A stretch of DNA of 59,017 nucleotides from an uncultured Alphaproteobacteria bacterium (GTDB lineage: Bacteria > Pseudomonadota > Alphaproteobacteria > Rhodobacterales > Rhodobacteraceae), in the NCBI GenBank assembly GCA_913051655.1, contig CAJXHI010000018.1:1-59017 (forward strand), in the 5' to 3' direction. The position numbers were made by a program, and so were the translations under genes. Below, piece after piece: positions 1-9,881 of the stretch (position 1 is the first letter of the stretch; each line of letters begins with the position of its first letter). The notes below the pieces were generated by a model. That model searched no databases and was not told the origin of the DNA. It was given only the letters and a program-made list of their open reading frames with translations.

Positions 1-724
1 CTTCAAAGCCGAGGTGGTTCTTTGCAGTAAAGTGACCCCGCATCACGCGCATAAGACAGATGAACAAAAAAATTGTTCCAACCAAAACATGAAAACCATG
101 AAAACCGGTCGCCATGAAAAAGTTGGCGCCATAGATATTTCCGGAGAATCCAAAGCTCGCGTGGCTATACTCATAGGCCTGGAAGACTGTGAACAAAGCA
201 CCAAGTACAATAGCCACGATCAAACCCCATCTCATGTCATCACGGTTCTCTTCATGTACAAGAGCGTGATGTGCCCACGTAGCTGCTGCACCTGAACATA
301 ACAGGATCAGAGTGTTAATTAGCGGCAGATGCCAAGGGTCAAAGGTTTCAATACCGGCTGGCGGCCATACGCCATCAACTATGGGACTCATCTCGCCCAT
401 CGGATACATCGCGTGTTTGAAAAAGCTCCAGAACCATGCTGAAAAGAACATGATTTCCGACATGATAAAAAGGATAAAGCCGTATCTTAGTCCGATAAGA
501 ACCACTGGCGTATGATCGCCTACTTGGTTTTCGCTCACTGTTTCAGCCCACCACCCAAACATCACGTAAAGGACGCCAACAAATCCAGCAAGTAGAAGCC
601 AAGGCCCACTGTCATGGAAATAAAGAACTGCTCCAAATAGCATGAAAAATCCAGCGATGGCGCCCAAAAGCGGCCAAAGCGAAGGGTTTAGGATGTGATA
701 GTCATGGTTTTTTTCGTGCGCCAT
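1..724 (-). CDS. ctaE: Cytochrome c oxidase subunit III (partial, runs off the left edge)
   Basis: This is the multi-helix integral membrane subunit III of the aa3-type terminal oxidase. It binds no metals itself and supports proton uptake and stability of the catalytic core in the inner membrane. Reading the minus strand from ATG at 724 gives [20 protein letters not shown], then a series of hydrophobic helices with subunit III hallmarks: a WFWSFFKHA stretch, [19 protein letters not shown], and a late [10 protein letters not shown] motif with conserved histidines. About 241 codons are present with no stop, so roughly the last 20-30 residues lie outside the window. A GAGGA ribosome site sits 7 nt before the start. 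It lies 22 bp downstream of ctaG and is probably co-transcribed with it. Family identity is very secure. Confidence 0.96.
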   Translation of the reverse strand, partial: MAHEKNHDYHILNPSLWPLLGAIAGFFMLFGAVLYFHDSGPWLLLAGFVGVLYVMFGWWAETVSENQVGDHTPVVLIGLRYGFILFIMSEIMFFSAWFWSFFKHAMYPMGEMSPIVDGVWPPAGIETFDPWHLPLINTLILLCSGAAATWAHHALVHEENRDDMRWGLIVAIVLGALFTVFQAYEYSHASFGFSGNIYGANFFMATGFHGFHVLVGTIFLFICLMRVMRGHFTAKNHLGFE

Positions 725-746
725 GGTTTTTCCTCGCCGGATGGCT

Positions 747-1322
747 TTAGTTAACTTGTGCTGTCTTTGCCTTCGTTAAAGCTGCAGATTCCTGATCAAG
801 ATCAGTTTCGTAAAATGTATATGACAGGGTGATCACTTTCGTGAACTTGGCGTCGCGGTCTGTTACAATTTCTGGATTTATATAAAACGTAACCGGCATT
901 TGAACTCGTTCACCAGGTTGCAATACTTGTCTTTCAAAGCAAAAACAGGCAATCTTTGTAAAAAAAGCGCCGGCGTCATAAGGTGCTACGTTGTAGCTTG
1001 CTGTTCCTGCGATTGGTCGGTTTGATGGGTTGTAAGCTTCGTAAAAGGCCAGACCTGTTTCCCCGATCCTGAGCTCCAATTCGCGCTCAACCGGTTTAAA
1101 TTGCCATTCCATCCCACGATCAATAGATGCATCAAATCGGACCTTTATTGTTTTTTCAAGAACTGTGTCGGAGGCGACAGCCGCCTCTTGAGTAACTCCA
1201 CCAAACCCTGTCGTACGGCAGAACCAATCGTAAAACGGCACAGAAGCCCAAGCAAGCGATCCCATCAAGACAACTACGCTCACTGCCTTCATCGCTGTTT
1301 TACCATTCGCACTGCTATTCAT
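747..1322 (-). CDS. ctaG: Cytochrome c oxidase assembly protein CtaG (Cox11)
   Basis: Cox11/CtaG delivers copper to the CuB site of cytochrome oxidase subunit I. It is anchored in the inner membrane with its copper-binding domain in the periplasm. The chosen start (ATG at 1322) gives 191 residues: a transmembrane helix at about 12-30, a FYDWFC motif (Cys35), and the copper-binding CFCF motif (Cys126, Cys128) in a beta-rich domain. A longer frame from 1376 exists, but it would lie mostly inside the upstream 55-residue gene. The 1322 start has a GGAG site 9 nt upstream and overlaps that gene's stop by 8 nt, so it is preferred. It sits in the usual ctaC-ctaB-small ORF-ctaG-ctaE order. Confidence 0.95.
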   Translation of the reverse strand: MNSSANGKTAMKAVSVVVLMGSLAWASVPFYDWFCRTTGFGGVTQEAAVASDTVLEKTIKVRFDASIDRGMEWQFKPVERELELRIGETGLAFYEAYNPSNRPIAGTASYNVAPYDAGAFFTKIACFCFERQVLQPGERVQMPVTFYINPEIVTDRDAKFTKVITLSYTFYETDLDQESAALTKAKTAQVN

Positions 1323-1482
1323 TAGCTGTTGCTCCAGTGATGGCGCGTGCAACGTCGCCTTCGGTGATTTTGACAACTGTCAATCCAAAGACAAGCGCAA
1401 CAAAAGTTACAAGAATCAGCCCGAGACCGACGTTCCTACTTAACCGGCGCGAGTGTAATTCATGGTCTGGTCGAATACTCAT
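1315..1482 (-). CDS. Small single-pass membrane protein of the oxidase cluster (55 aa)
   Basis: This short gene has the start [20 protein letters not shown], one hydrophobic helix (about residues 18-36, rich in Leu/Val/Phe), then [18 protein letters not shown]. Its ATG overlaps the ctaB stop (ATGA) and its TAG overlaps the ctaG start, so it is translationally coupled on both sides, which is strong support for a real gene. Comparable tiny membrane proteins sit between ctaB and ctaG in other alphaproteobacterial oxidase operons and are sometimes named CoxF-like. The basic, His-containing N terminus would be cytoplasmic. A role in oxidase biogenesis is inferred from position only; I see no catalytic or metal-binding motif. 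Confidence 0.85.
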   Translation of the reverse strand: MSIRPDHELHSRRLSRNVGLGLILVTFVALVFGLTVVKITEGDVARAITGATANE

Positions 1483-2444
1483 GATGTACCCCACAATGCT
1501 AATTGAACCAATCCGCGGTCAATTACAACAGCGCCGAAGTGCATAAAAAGATACAACAACGAAAATTTAAAGAATTTTCTCTCCACGTGGAAATTGTCGT
1601 TTTCGCTTTTCGTTTCATCCCGCTTCGAGATAGCGATAGCACCCTTTAGGAATAAAGCGTTTAAGATTATTGCAGTCACAATAAAAATTGGTCCACCTAG
1701 ATCTGTGAAACACATTGCCAATGCGAAAACAGCCAATAATATCGTGTAGACGAGGATGTGAGTGCGAGTTGATTTGCGTCCGTGTGTGACTGTCAGCATA
1801 GGGACAGAGGCATTGTCATAGTCGCTTCTGGTGAACAGAGCTAACGCCCAAAAATGAGGAGGTGTCCACATAAAAATCAATGCAAACATCAGGATGCTTT
1901 CAAAAGATACATTGCCCGTCACAGCAGCCCAACCGATCACAGGTGGAAATGCTCCTGCTGCTCCTCCGATCACGATGTTTTGTGGCGTTATGCGTTTCAG
2001 CCATATCGTATATATTACGACGTAAAAAAATATGGTGAACGCCAGAAGACCAGCTGCGAACCAATTAGTAGCAAGACCAAGCATCATGACCGAAAAACCT
2101 GACAGCGCAAAGCCAAAGCCGCATGCTTCTTGCAAATTAACTTTGCCTGCTGGTATAGGACGGTTGCTTGTACGTTTCATGATGGCGTCAATATCAGCGT
2201 CCCACCACATGTTAAGCGCCCCTGCCGCGCCACCTCCTATGGCGATACATAAAATAGCAACGAATCCGACGAATGGGTGGATTGAGCTGGGGGCTGCAAC
2301 CAGTCCGACAAGACCTGTAAATACGACCAGACGCATTACACGAGGTTTTAACAGTTCAAAATAATCTTTGAACTCTGCTTCGACGCTTATGGAGGACTTG
2401 TGCGAGCCCTCAAAATCCGACGCTGTTATGCTTGCATCTGTCAT
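1479..2444 (-). CDS. ctaB: Protoheme IX farnesyltransferase (heme O synthase)
   Basis: CtaB/COX10 is a polytopic UbiA-family prenyltransferase that adds a farnesyl group to heme B to make heme O, the precursor of heme A for the aa3 oxidase. The 321-residue product shows the family signature with Asn78, Asp82 and Asp86 ([19 protein letters not shown]), which binds the prenyl diphosphate through magnesium. It is followed by PPHFWALAL and several hydrophobic helices. The N terminus (about 25 residues before the first conserved LLKPRVM) is hydrophilic. It lies 41 bp after ctaC and overlaps the small membrane gene by 4 nt. Length is normal for the family. Confidence 0.97.
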   Translation of the reverse strand: MTDASITASDFEGSHKSSISVEAEFKDYFELLKPRVMRLVVFTGLVGLVAAPSSIHPFVGFVAILCIAIGGGAAGALNMWWDADIDAIMKRTSNRPIPAGKVNLQEACGFGFALSGFSVMMLGLATNWFAAGLLAFTIFFYVVIYTIWLKRITPQNIVIGGAAGAFPPVIGWAAVTGNVSFESILMFALIFMWTPPHFWALALFTRSDYDNASVPMLTVTHGRKSTRTHILVYTILLAVFALAMCFTDLGGPIFIVTAIILNALFLKGAIAISKRDETKSENDNFHVERKFFKFSLLYLFMHFGAVVIDRGLVQLALWGTS

Positions 2445-2485
2445 GCTCTGCCCATTCTTACCCTCATCAACCGATCAGGTTCAAT

Positions 2486-3406
2486 TTACTTGGAGGCCAC
2501 TTCGTACTCTGCTGGTTTTTTAATCCCCGCATATTCATCTGCTGCGTCCTTCAGCCACCCTTCGTAAGCCTCTTCACTTACCACTTTCACAGTAATAGGC
2601 ATGTAGGCGTGATCTTTGCCACATAATTCAGAGCACTGACCAAAATATATACCTTCCTGTGTCGGTTTGAACCAAAGCTGCGCAATACGTCCGGGAACAC
2701 CATCTTGTTTTACGCCAAATGCTGGAATAGTCCAACTATGTATCACGTCTCCGCCAGTTACTGTCATCACGACTACTTTATTGACAGGAACGACCACAGC
2801 TGTATCGGTCGCCAGCAGGAATTCACCTTTGCTATATCCTGCGTCCGCAAGTTTTGCTTCCATCGCCTCATCCAAAACGTACGGCCGCACATCTGCATCA
2901 GCCGCCCGCAGGTCCGTGTCCAAAGTGGCAGGTGCGCCAATCATATTACTGTCAAATTCGAAACCGTGATCCGTATACTCATAACCCCAATACCATTGGT
3001 AACCAGTAACTTTAATATTGACATCGCCTTCAGGAATTTCCTGTTGTCGGAACAATTCTGGCAGGGAAAACACTGCGATCCCAAGGAGAATGAATACTGG
3101 GATAACCGTCCAAGCCACTTCCAAGCGCGTGTTGTGCGTAAAACTTGCGGGTGTCGGGTTTGCCCTCCGGTTAAAACGAACAATCGAATACCCGAGCAGT
3201 CCAACTACAAAGACTGTGATCAAAGTGATGACGATCAAAATGCCATAATCCAACGACTGCAAATTCGCTGACAAGCCCGTAGCTGCTGGTTGAAACCCCA
3301 TTTTTCCGTCTACTGGTCTACCAATGATTTCAAGATCATCTTGCGCAGTAGCGGGAAACCCTGCACTCGCTACCAGCAGGCTCAAAAGTGTAGAAATTAT
3401 ACGCAT
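2486..3406 (-). CDS. ctaC: Cytochrome c oxidase subunit II
   Basis: Subunit II takes electrons from cytochrome c through the binuclear CuA centre in its periplasmic domain. The chosen start (3406) begins a signal peptide, [17 protein letters not shown], ending near Ala-Thr-Ala at about 21. Two transmembrane helices follow, at about 53-74 and 98-115. Then comes the aromatic [10 protein letters not shown] patch, and His223, Cys258, Glu260, Cys262, His266 and Met269 of the CuA site ([15 protein letters not shown]). A frame extending 12 codons upstream would spoil the signal peptide, so it was not used. It is the first gene of the minus-strand oxidase cluster and is divergent from tldD across 194 bp, which should hold both promoters. 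Confidence 0.97.
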   Translation of the reverse strand: MRIISTLLSLLVASAGFPATAQDDLEIIGRPVDGKMGFQPAATGLSANLQSLDYGILIVITLITVFVVGLLGYSIVRFNRRANPTPASFTHNTRLEVAWTVIPVFILLGIAVFSLPELFRQQEIPEGDVNIKVTGYQWYWGYEYTDHGFEFDSNMIGAPATLDTDLRAADADVRPYVLDEAMEAKLADAGYSKGEFLLATDTAVVVPVNKVVVMTVTGGDVIHSWTIPAFGVKQDGVPGRIAQLWFKPTQEGIYFGQCSELCGKDHAYMPITVKVVSEEAYEGWLKDAADEYAGIKKPAEYEVASK

Positions 3407-3600
3407 CTGTAAAAACCTATCTAATCGTTGATACTGTCGCAATGACCTGTTTCAAGACAAACCTTTGCAGTTTGTTGTTGTTTTCTTCGATCTAAAAACC
3501 ATATTCTGAACAAGAGTTAAAGATAATAGCTTGCGGCAAACAGACGCTTTTTGTGCTTTTTTAACGTGCCGCTTCACAATCATAAGCTTAGGGTACAGCG

Positions 3601-5022
3601 ATGACACAGGTTTCATTTTCTCCGTTTGATCAAAACCTTGAAAAGTCGGCAGCACTTGCAGCGCTGCAAAGTGTAACTCATGGTGCCGACGATGGGGAAT
3701 TATACCTTGAGCGTAGTCGATCTGAAGCACTTGTATACGATGATCAAAGTCTCAAACAAGCAAGCTATGACGCGACTGAAGGCTTCGGCCTACGTGCAGT
3801 GACAGGTGAGGTGACGGGATATTCTCATTCTACGGAGATCTCCGCAGCTGCGCTCAAACGAGCCGCGGGAATTGTATCTTTGGCTTCGAAGTCAGGCGGG
3901 GGATCGTTAGCGGATGCCCCTTCGCGCAGCAACCAGAATTTTTATGACATGGTTAATCCAATGGAAAACGTACCCTTTGCTCAAAAGGTTGATCTTTTGA
4001 AGGAGATCAATGATTTTGCACGTGCGCTTGATGGGCGTGTTGTTCAAGTCAGCGTGTCGCTTTCTGCTGAGATTAAGGAAGTGGTCATTTTGCGGCCTGA
4101 TGGCGCCACGTATGAAGACACTCGGCCCATGTGTAGCCTGAGTGTTTCTGTGCTTGTGGAATCCAGAGGTCGCCGTGAATCTGGCTACAGCGGTGGTGGC
4201 GGGCGCTTTGATGTCACTCGTCTAATCACGGCGGAGGCTTGGCAAGCAAAAGTACGCGAAGCGCTGAGGATTGCACTTATAAATCTTGAAGCCGTTCCTG
4301 CACCTGCTGGGACGATGGATGTTGTCCTTGGACCTGGCTGGCCGGGGATCTTATTGCACGAAGCCATTGGTCATGGATTGGAAGGTGATTTCAATCGCAA
4401 AAGATCGAGCGCTTTTGCTGGTTTGATGGGTCAAAAAATTGCTGCCCCTGAGGTCACCGTTTTGGATGATGGTACGATTCCTGAGAGACGTGGATCAATC
4501 AATATCGATGACGAAGGCACCCCATCACGCAAAAATACTTTGGTCGAAAATGGCATTCTGGTCGGGTACATGCAAGATCGTCAAAACGCCCGATTAATGG
4601 GTTTGAAACCCACTGGAAACGGTCGTCGGCAGAGTTATGCCCACGTGCCTTTGCCACGTATGACGAATACCTACATGTTAAATGGCAAGAGTCATCCGAA
4701 GGATATTTTGGCAGATTTGAAAGATGGAATTTATGCTGTCGGCTTTGGTGGCGGGCAGGTCGATATCACCAATGGTAAATTCGTCTTCTCTTGCACAGAG
4801 GCTTATCGTGTCAAAAATGGTAAAGTCGGCGCACCGATAAAAGGGGCGACATTAATTGGGGATGGAGCTACCGCGTTGAAAAAAATTCGTGCCGTCGGCA
4901 ACGATATGGCGCTTGATCCGGGCATGGGTAACTGCGGGAAGGAGGGTCAGTGGGTGCCTGTTGGCGTTGGTCAACCGACTTTGATGATTGGTGGTTTGAC
5001 CGTGGGAGGCGCATCGGAGTAA
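3601..5022 (+). CDS. tldD: TldD family metalloprotease
   Basis: TldD partners with PmbA/TldE to form a zinc metalloprotease that trims unfolded peptides. In enteric bacteria it processes microcin B17 and degrades the CcdA antitoxin. The 473-residue product has the metal-binding HExxxH motif (His253, Glu254, His258 in LLHEAIGHGLEGD), the Gly-rich YSGGGGRFD region before it, and the conserved C-terminal half with FSCTEAYRV and GNCGKEGQWVPVGVGQP. Length and start match the family. A tldD gene divergent from ctaC is a familiar arrangement in Rhodobacterales. No TldE partner is in the window. Confidence 0.95.
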   Translation: MTQVSFSPFDQNLEKSAALAALQSVTHGADDGELYLERSRSEALVYDDQSLKQASYDATEGFGLRAVTGEVTGYSHSTEISAAALKRAAGIVSLASKSGGGSLADAPSRSNQNFYDMVNPMENVPFAQKVDLLKEINDFARALDGRVVQVSVSLSAEIKEVVILRPDGATYEDTRPMCSLSVSVLVESRGRRESGYSGGGGRFDVTRLITAEAWQAKVREALRIALINLEAVPAPAGTMDVVLGPGWPGILLHEAIGHGLEGDFNRKRSSAFAGLMGQKIAAPEVTVLDDGTIPERRGSINIDDEGTPSRKNTLVENGILVGYMQDRQNARLMGLKPTGNGRRQSYAHVPLPRMTNTYMLNGKSHPKDILADLKDGIYAVGFGGGQVDITNGKFVFSCTEAYRVKNGKVGAPIKGATLIGDGATALKKIRAVGNDMALDPGMGNCGKEGQWVPVGVGQPTLMIGGLTVGGASE

Positions 5023-5430
5023 TCAATTTTGGGCAGTTTTTACTTCGGATTTTTCAATTTGACCTTTAAAGCATCTCCACCTTGAGAAAGTTCTGATGGC
5101 TGACGATTTTTGTTCTTCCTCTTATTCCCTAATGCCACCCATCGTAGAAGAGTAGCCGGTTTCATGTCCTCGTCTCTTACGATTATTAAGGGTCGGCATC
5201 GTAGCTTTTCTTGTCAGCTGATGTTGAACGATTAGGTTTTGTGCCGCAAAGCCTATCAGATCTAGTACTGTTAATGAACAAAAATTATAATTTGATTTTT
5301 AGAAGTGCTCGGTATCCTAGCAATGAAGAAAAAAGCGGAACTTCGTGTGGAATGGTTGCATTGACAAAAGTAAAATTTTATTCGCATGGTCCGCTGCTAA
5401 AGAACGTTCGCTGACTCGGAAGGAACCATA
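5023..5430. other. Intergenic stretch between tldD and topA, no gene supported
   Basis: This is 408 bp of AT-rich sequence. A 67-codon open frame (5211-5414) has no convincing ribosome site, no recognisable similarity and unusual codon choice, so I do not call it. In related roseobacters dprA often precedes topA; I see no dprA remnant I can defend. The region should contain the topA promoter, with the only clear translation signal being a GGAAGGAA site just before the topA start. Confidence 0.5.
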
Positions 5431-7968
5431 ATGCCTGTTGTTGTCGTTGAGTCACCTGCAAAAGCAAAGACAATTAATTCCTATCTTGGATCAGATTATA
5501 CCGTTCTGGCTTCCTTTGGTCATATTCGTGACCTTCCCGCAAAAGACGGGTCCGTGGATACCGAGAACGGGTTTGAAATGACTTGGGAAGTGGGTTCTGA
5601 TAGCCGCAAACATCTTAAGGCGATTGCTGATGCGTTGAAGGAGGACAACGCTTTGGTTCTTGCGACCGATCCTGATAGAGAGGGCGAGGCAATCAGCTGG
5701 CACCTTGAAGACGCATTGCGTAAACGTCGCATAATTAAAAGCGATACTCCAGTAAGCCGCGTGGTATTCAACGCCATCACAAAATCAGCAGTCACAAAAG
5801 CCATGGAACACCCACGCGAAGTCGACACACCTTTGGTCGATGCTTATTTAGCGCGTCGGGCGTTGGATTATCTTGTTGGCTTTAATCTTTCGCCTGTTCT
5901 TTGGCGTAAACTTCCCGGGGCGCGGTCCGCTGGACGTGTGCAATCGGTCTGCTTGCGCCTCATTGTTGAGCGAGAGATCGAGATCGAAGCGTTTAATCCC
6001 CACGAATATTGGAGTGTTAAGGCGCTTTTGAAATCGCCAAGAGGCAAAGATTTCGATGTGCGCCTTGTCAGTTTTGCTGGTAAAAAGCTTGCTAAATACG
6101 ATCTTGAAAACGAAACGAAGGCAGAATTGGCGGTCCAAGCGGTGCGAAACCGTGATCTATCGATCGAAAGTGTCGAAGCGAAACCAGCTGCACGCAATCC
6201 TTCGGCTCCCTTCATGACCTCGACCCTGCAACAAGACGCTTCGCGCAAATTCGGGATGGGCGCGCGTCAAACTATGTCCGTTGCCCAGCGTTTGTATGAG
6301 GCCGGCCACATTACATATATGCGTACGGATGGTATAGATATGGCACCCGAAGCGGTGATGGCAACGCGTGATGCGATTGAAAACCGATATGGAAAAGAAT
6401 ACCTTCCCAGCAGCCCGCGGATGTATAAAAACAAAGCCAAAAACGCCCAAGAAGCCCATGAATGTATCCGACCGACGAGTGCTTCGAAGGATGCGGCAAG
6501 TTTGCGGCTTAAGGATGCAGACCAGCGCAAGCTTTATGATCTGATCTGGAAACGTACGATCGCCTGTCAAATGGCAGCCGCAAAGTTGGAACGCACAACA
6601 GTCGAGATCGCAAGCTCGGATGGCCAAGTTGGTTTGCGTGCCAACGGGCAAGTAATTCTTTTTGACGGGTTTCTGAAAGTTTATGAAGAAGGGCGCGACG
6701 ATGTATCCGGCGATGGTGAAGATCGTCTTTTGCCGCAGTTGATGCGAGGCGAACGTGTTGAGAAATGCGCCATCACGCCCGAGCAGCATTTTACCCAACC
6801 GCCTGCACGCTACACCGAAGCTACGCTGGTTAAGAAAATGGAAGAACTGGGCATTGGTCGGCCGTCGACCTATGCCAGTATTGTTACCACCATTCAGGAC
6901 CGTGAATATGTCCGCAAAGATCAAAACCGGCTGATCCCCGAGGATAAGGGCCGAATTGTTACTATATTCTTGTTGAATTTCTTCAAAAAATACGTGGAAT
7001 ACGATTTCACCGCCGCCTTGGAAGACCAACTTGACCACATCAGCGCAGGAAATGCAGATTACAAAGACGTTCTGTCCAAATTCTGGAAAGATTTTTCCGC
7101 AGCCATTTCGGAAACATCAGATTTACGTATTTCAGAAGTTTTAGACGTTCTAGATGATGCGCTTGCGCCGCAGCTTTATCCATCGCGTCAAGATGGTAGC
7201 AATCCGCGGAGCTGTCCGCTTTGCGGAACTGGTCAGTTGCATCTCAAAACTTCTCGCACGGGTGGATTTGTAGGCTGCGGCAATTATCCGGCGTGCCGCT
7301 ACACGCGTCAGCTTGGTGGAGATCAGCAAGATAGCGGTGACAAAGTGCTAGGTCACGATGGTGAAGATGAAATCAGCCTAAGGTCAGGACGTTTTGGTCC
7401 CTATGTTCAGCGTGGAGAGTTGAGTGAAGAAGTACCTAAACCGCACCGTGCCAGTCTTCCGAAAGGATGGCAGGCCTCTGAAATGGATTTTGAGAAAGCA
7501 TTGATGTTGCTGAGCCTTCCACGACAAATTGGTCCTCATCCAGACGATGGTGAAATCGTGGAAGCGGGTATTGGACGCTATGGTCCCTTTATCAAACATG
7601 GAAAAGTTTACGCCAATATTAAAGAAGTCGACGACGTTTTTACGATTGGGATGAACCGCGCTGTAGAGGAACTAGCCCGTAAACTCGCTTCAGGGGGAGG
7701 GCGTGGCGGTGGACGTGCTACAGCAAAACCTGTAAAAGAGTTGGGTGAGCACCCAAGCGAAGGCGGTGCAGTCAATGTATTTGACGGTCGCTACGGCTTC
7801 TATGTGAAACATGAAAAAATAAATGCGACGCTGCCAAAAGATGTTTCGCCCGAGGATATGACCCTAGGCATGGCTGTTGCGCTGATCGCGGAAAAAGCAG
7901 TCAAGTCTGGCAAGCGTAAGGCGCCGGCAAAAAAGAAGGCAACGGCAAAAAAGAGAGTATCAAAATAA
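5431..7968 (+). CDS. topA: DNA topoisomerase I (type IA)
   Basis: TopA relaxes negatively supercoiled DNA by transient single-strand cleavage. The 845-residue product starts with the TOPRIM domain (VVVVESPAKAKTINSYLG; acidic DTD/DPDREGEAISWHL). The four-domain gate follows, with the catalytic tyrosine at Tyr296 in HITYMRTDG, and then the GRPSTYASIV region. The C-terminal part carries one four-cysteine zinc ribbon (CPLCGTGQ...GCGNYPAC, about residues 592-620). Several repeat-like FGPYVQRG/YGPFIKHG/YGFYVKHE modules follow, and a Lys/Ala-rich tail that probably aids DNA contact. Start and length are typical for alphaproteobacteria. A GGAAGGAA ribosome site lies just before the ATG. Confidence 0.98.
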   Translation: MPVVVVESPAKAKTINSYLGSDYTVLASFGHIRDLPAKDGSVDTENGFEMTWEVGSDSRKHLKAIADALKEDNALVLATDPDREGEAISWHLEDALRKRRIIKSDTPVSRVVFNAITKSAVTKAMEHPREVDTPLVDAYLARRALDYLVGFNLSPVLWRKLPGARSAGRVQSVCLRLIVEREIEIEAFNPHEYWSVKALLKSPRGKDFDVRLVSFAGKKLAKYDLENETKAELAVQAVRNRDLSIESVEAKPAARNPSAPFMTSTLQQDASRKFGMGARQTMSVAQRLYEAGHITYMRTDGIDMAPEAVMATRDAIENRYGKEYLPSSPRMYKNKAKNAQEAHECIRPTSASKDAASLRLKDADQRKLYDLIWKRTIACQMAAAKLERTTVEIASSDGQVGLRANGQVILFDGFLKVYEEGRDDVSGDGEDRLLPQLMRGERVEKCAITPEQHFTQPPARYTEATLVKKMEELGIGRPSTYASIVTTIQDREYVRKDQNRLIPEDKGRIVTIFLLNFFKKYVEYDFTAALEDQLDHISAGNADYKDVLSKFWKDFSAAISETSDLRISEVLDVLDDALAPQLYPSRQDGSNPRSCPLCGTGQLHLKTSRTGGFVGCGNYPACRYTRQLGGDQQDSGDKVLGHDGEDEISLRSGRFGPYVQRGELSEEVPKPHRASLPKGWQASEMDFEKALMLLSLPRQIGPHPDDGEIVEAGIGRYGPFIKHGKVYANIKEVDDVFTIGMNRAVEELARKLASGGGRGGGRATAKPVKELGEHPSEGGAVNVFDGRYGFYVKHEKINATLPKDVSPEDMTLGMAVALIAEKAVKSGKRKAPAKKKATAKKRVSK

Positions 7969-8055
7969 GCCCCAATCTTTTTTTCAAACGCAATGAATTG
8001 ACTCTTGGCTGATCTCAGGCGACATCATAAGACGATCATAAAGGAACAACGTGAT

Positions 8056-8754
8056 ATGAAAAAGATTTATCCTTCTGCCCAAGCGGCAATGGACGGTTTG
8101 CTTTTTGACGGCATGTTTATAGCCGCTGGCGGATTTGGGCTTTGTGGCATACCCGAGCTATTACTGGAAGCAATCAAAGAGGCTGGGACCAAAAATCTGA
8201 CATTTGCCTCAAACAATGCCGGTGTGGATGATTTTGGGATCGGTATTCTTTTGCAAACACGCCAAGTTAGTAAGATGATCAGCTCCTATGTAGGTGAAAA
8301 TGCCGAATTTATGCGCCAGTATTTATCAGGAGACCTCGAGCTTGAGTTCAACCCTCAAGGCACGCTCGCTGAAAGACTACGCGCAGGCGGCTGCGGGATT
8401 CCAGGGTTTTACACAAAAACTGGCGTTGGCACCGTGATTGCAGAAGGCAAACATCACAAAGATTTCAACGGTGAAACCTATATTATGGAAACCGGTCTTT
8501 TTGCAGATCTCTCAATAGTCAAGGCATCAAAGGCTGATGAAACCGGAAATCTGGTTTTTCGTAAAACAGCACGTAATTTTAACCCGCCGGCCGCAATGAG
8601 CGGTAAAATCTGTATCGCGGAGGTAGAGGAAATTGTTCCGACAGGATCTTTGGACCCGGATCAAATTCACCTTCCGGGCATCTATGTGCATCGCCTTGTT
8701 GAGGGGGAACACGAAAAGCGCATTGAGCAACGCACAACAAGACCAGCGGCATAA
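8056..8754 (+). CDS. scoA: Succinyl-CoA:3-ketoacid CoA-transferase, subunit A
   Basis: This is the A subunit of the heterodimeric 3-oxoacid CoA-transferase (SCOT). The enzyme moves CoA from succinyl-CoA to acetoacetate, letting the cell use ketone bodies or polyhydroxybutyrate-derived acetoacetate. I start at ATG 8056 (232 residues), which has an AAGGA site at 8040-8044; the frame could extend upstream to 8005 but without support. It shows [17 protein letters not shown] (oxyanion/CoA region), the [12 protein letters not shown] motif and [16 protein letters not shown]. It is followed 8 bp later by the B subunit. Length matches single-subunit A proteins (about 235 residues). Confidence 0.95.
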   Translation: MKKIYPSAQAAMDGLLFDGMFIAAGGFGLCGIPELLLEAIKEAGTKNLTFASNNAGVDDFGIGILLQTRQVSKMISSYVGENAEFMRQYLSGDLELEFNPQGTLAERLRAGGCGIPGFYTKTGVGTVIAEGKHHKDFNGETYIMETGLFADLSIVKASKADETGNLVFRKTARNFNPPAAMSGKICIAEVEEIVPTGSLDPDQIHLPGIYVHRLVEGEHEKRIEQRTTRPAA

Positions 8755-8762
8755 GGAAAAAA

Positions 8763-9392
8763 ATGATGTGGGATCGCGATCAAATGGCGGCCAGAGCTGC
8801 AAAAGAATTACAAGATGGATGGTATGTCAATTTGGGGATCGGCATTCCGACTTTGGTCAGCAACTATATTCCTGAGGGCATCGAAGTCACGCTGCAATCT
8901 GAAAATGGTATGCTGGGTATGGGGCCATTTCCTATTGAGGGCGAAGAAGATGCTGATCTTATCAATGCCGGAAAACAAACGATTACGGAATTGCCGCAGA
9001 CAGCATATTTTGACAGTGCGACAAGCTTTGGTATGATTAGGGGTGGTAAAATCGCAATGGCCATTCTTGGCGCGATGGAGGTGTCCGAAGAAGGTGATCT
9101 TGCCAATTGGATGATCCCAGGAAAGCTTGTCAAAGGCATGGGTGGGGCGATGGACCTGGTTGCGGGCGTTGGGCGTGTCGTCGTTGTGATGGATCACACT
9201 AATAAACACGGCGATAGCAAGGTGCTTCCTGCCTGTACGCTGCCTCTGACAGGGAAGGGCGTGGTTGATCGCATTATCACAAATTTGGGTGTGCTTGATG
9301 TTGTTGAGGGTGGTTTGCAGATTGTCGAATGTGCCGAAGGTGTGAGTGCGGCGGCTATCCGTGCTGCAACAATGGCCAAATTGGTGGACTAA
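8763..9392 (+). CDS. scoB: Succinyl-CoA:3-ketoacid CoA-transferase, subunit B
   Basis: This is the B subunit of SCOT, carrying the catalytic glutamate that forms the glutamyl-CoA thioester. Glu47 lies in the [10 protein letters not shown] motif of the 209-residue product, preceded by [20 protein letters not shown]. The C-terminal part has [19 protein letters not shown] and [14 protein letters not shown], both standard for the family. Two ATGs in tandem (8763, 8766) follow an AAGGA site; either may be used. Together with scoA it makes a complete two-gene operon. Alternative specificity (3-oxoadipate CoA-transferase) is possible in this superfamily but the sequence pattern fits SCOT better. Confidence 0.95.
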   Translation: MMWDRDQMAARAAKELQDGWYVNLGIGIPTLVSNYIPEGIEVTLQSENGMLGMGPFPIEGEEDADLINAGKQTITELPQTAYFDSATSFGMIRGGKIAMAILGAMEVSEEGDLANWMIPGKLVKGMGGAMDLVAGVGRVVVVMDHTNKHGDSKVLPACTLPLTGKGVVDRIITNLGVLDVVEGGLQIVECAEGVSAAAIRAATMAKLVD

Positions 9393-9881
9393 ACGAAACT
9401 AAAACTCAAATGACTGTACAGGTCTTGACGAATGCGCCATCGGCGTGCGACTTTTTTAATTTTTTATTGTCTTTCAAGTCAAAAAAACGAAATAACAGTA
9501 TTTTTTTCGGGTGCTGTGTATTTCATAATAACCAAATTTTGCCAAATTTCCAATTCAAATTTTTCATGTCGGACAAAGAAGGCGCAGAGCAATTTAATAG
9601 GAAGAGGTTATTAAGACTAAAGCAGTAAGTTAAAATACACATTCAAAAACAATGCGTCTCCAATGGAATGGATGTTAGTTGCACCAGTAATTATTGTCAT
9701 TTCAGTCGGAGTGCTTGGACAATTCAATTCTGTGAGCCATCCGTTTGTACCTCAATTTTCTAATGTTGCCATCGACCGAGTGTATATTTTGACTTGCTCT
9801 AAAAAATGTTGAGCACGTCTTTTGACAAACGGTGCCGTGTTATCGGTTTGCCCTTCTCCATTTTCAAGCTAAAACCCTCGT
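9393..9881. other. Intergenic stretch between scoB and the Lhr-type helicase gene
   Basis: This is 489 bp of AT-rich sequence with many T and A runs. Apart from the possible terminator near 9440 and the region just before 9882, I find no gene, tRNA or clear repeat. Two overlapping open frames (near 9329-9628) look like low-complexity AT-rich noise. Confidence 0.45.
9434..9457 (+). terminator. Possible intrinsic terminator after scoAB
   Basis: A short GC hairpin (GCGCC at 9434-9438, loop ATC, GGCGT at 9442-9446) is followed five bases later by a run of six T at 9452-9457, about 40 bp after the scoB stop. The stem is only 5 bp with one G-U pair, so this is a moderate candidate. Confidence 0.4.

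Noticed and set aside
1323-1376. Longer ctaG start at 1376 (18 extra residues)
   Set aside because: The extension lies inside the coupled 55-residue gene and the start at 1322 has the better ribosome site.
5211-5414. 67-codon frame between tldD and topA
   Set aside because: No ribosome site, no family, odd codon use.
6157-7038. Long 293-codon open frame antisense to topA
   Set aside because: It is a shadow of topA codon bias; the translated sequence has no domain pattern and topA itself is certain.
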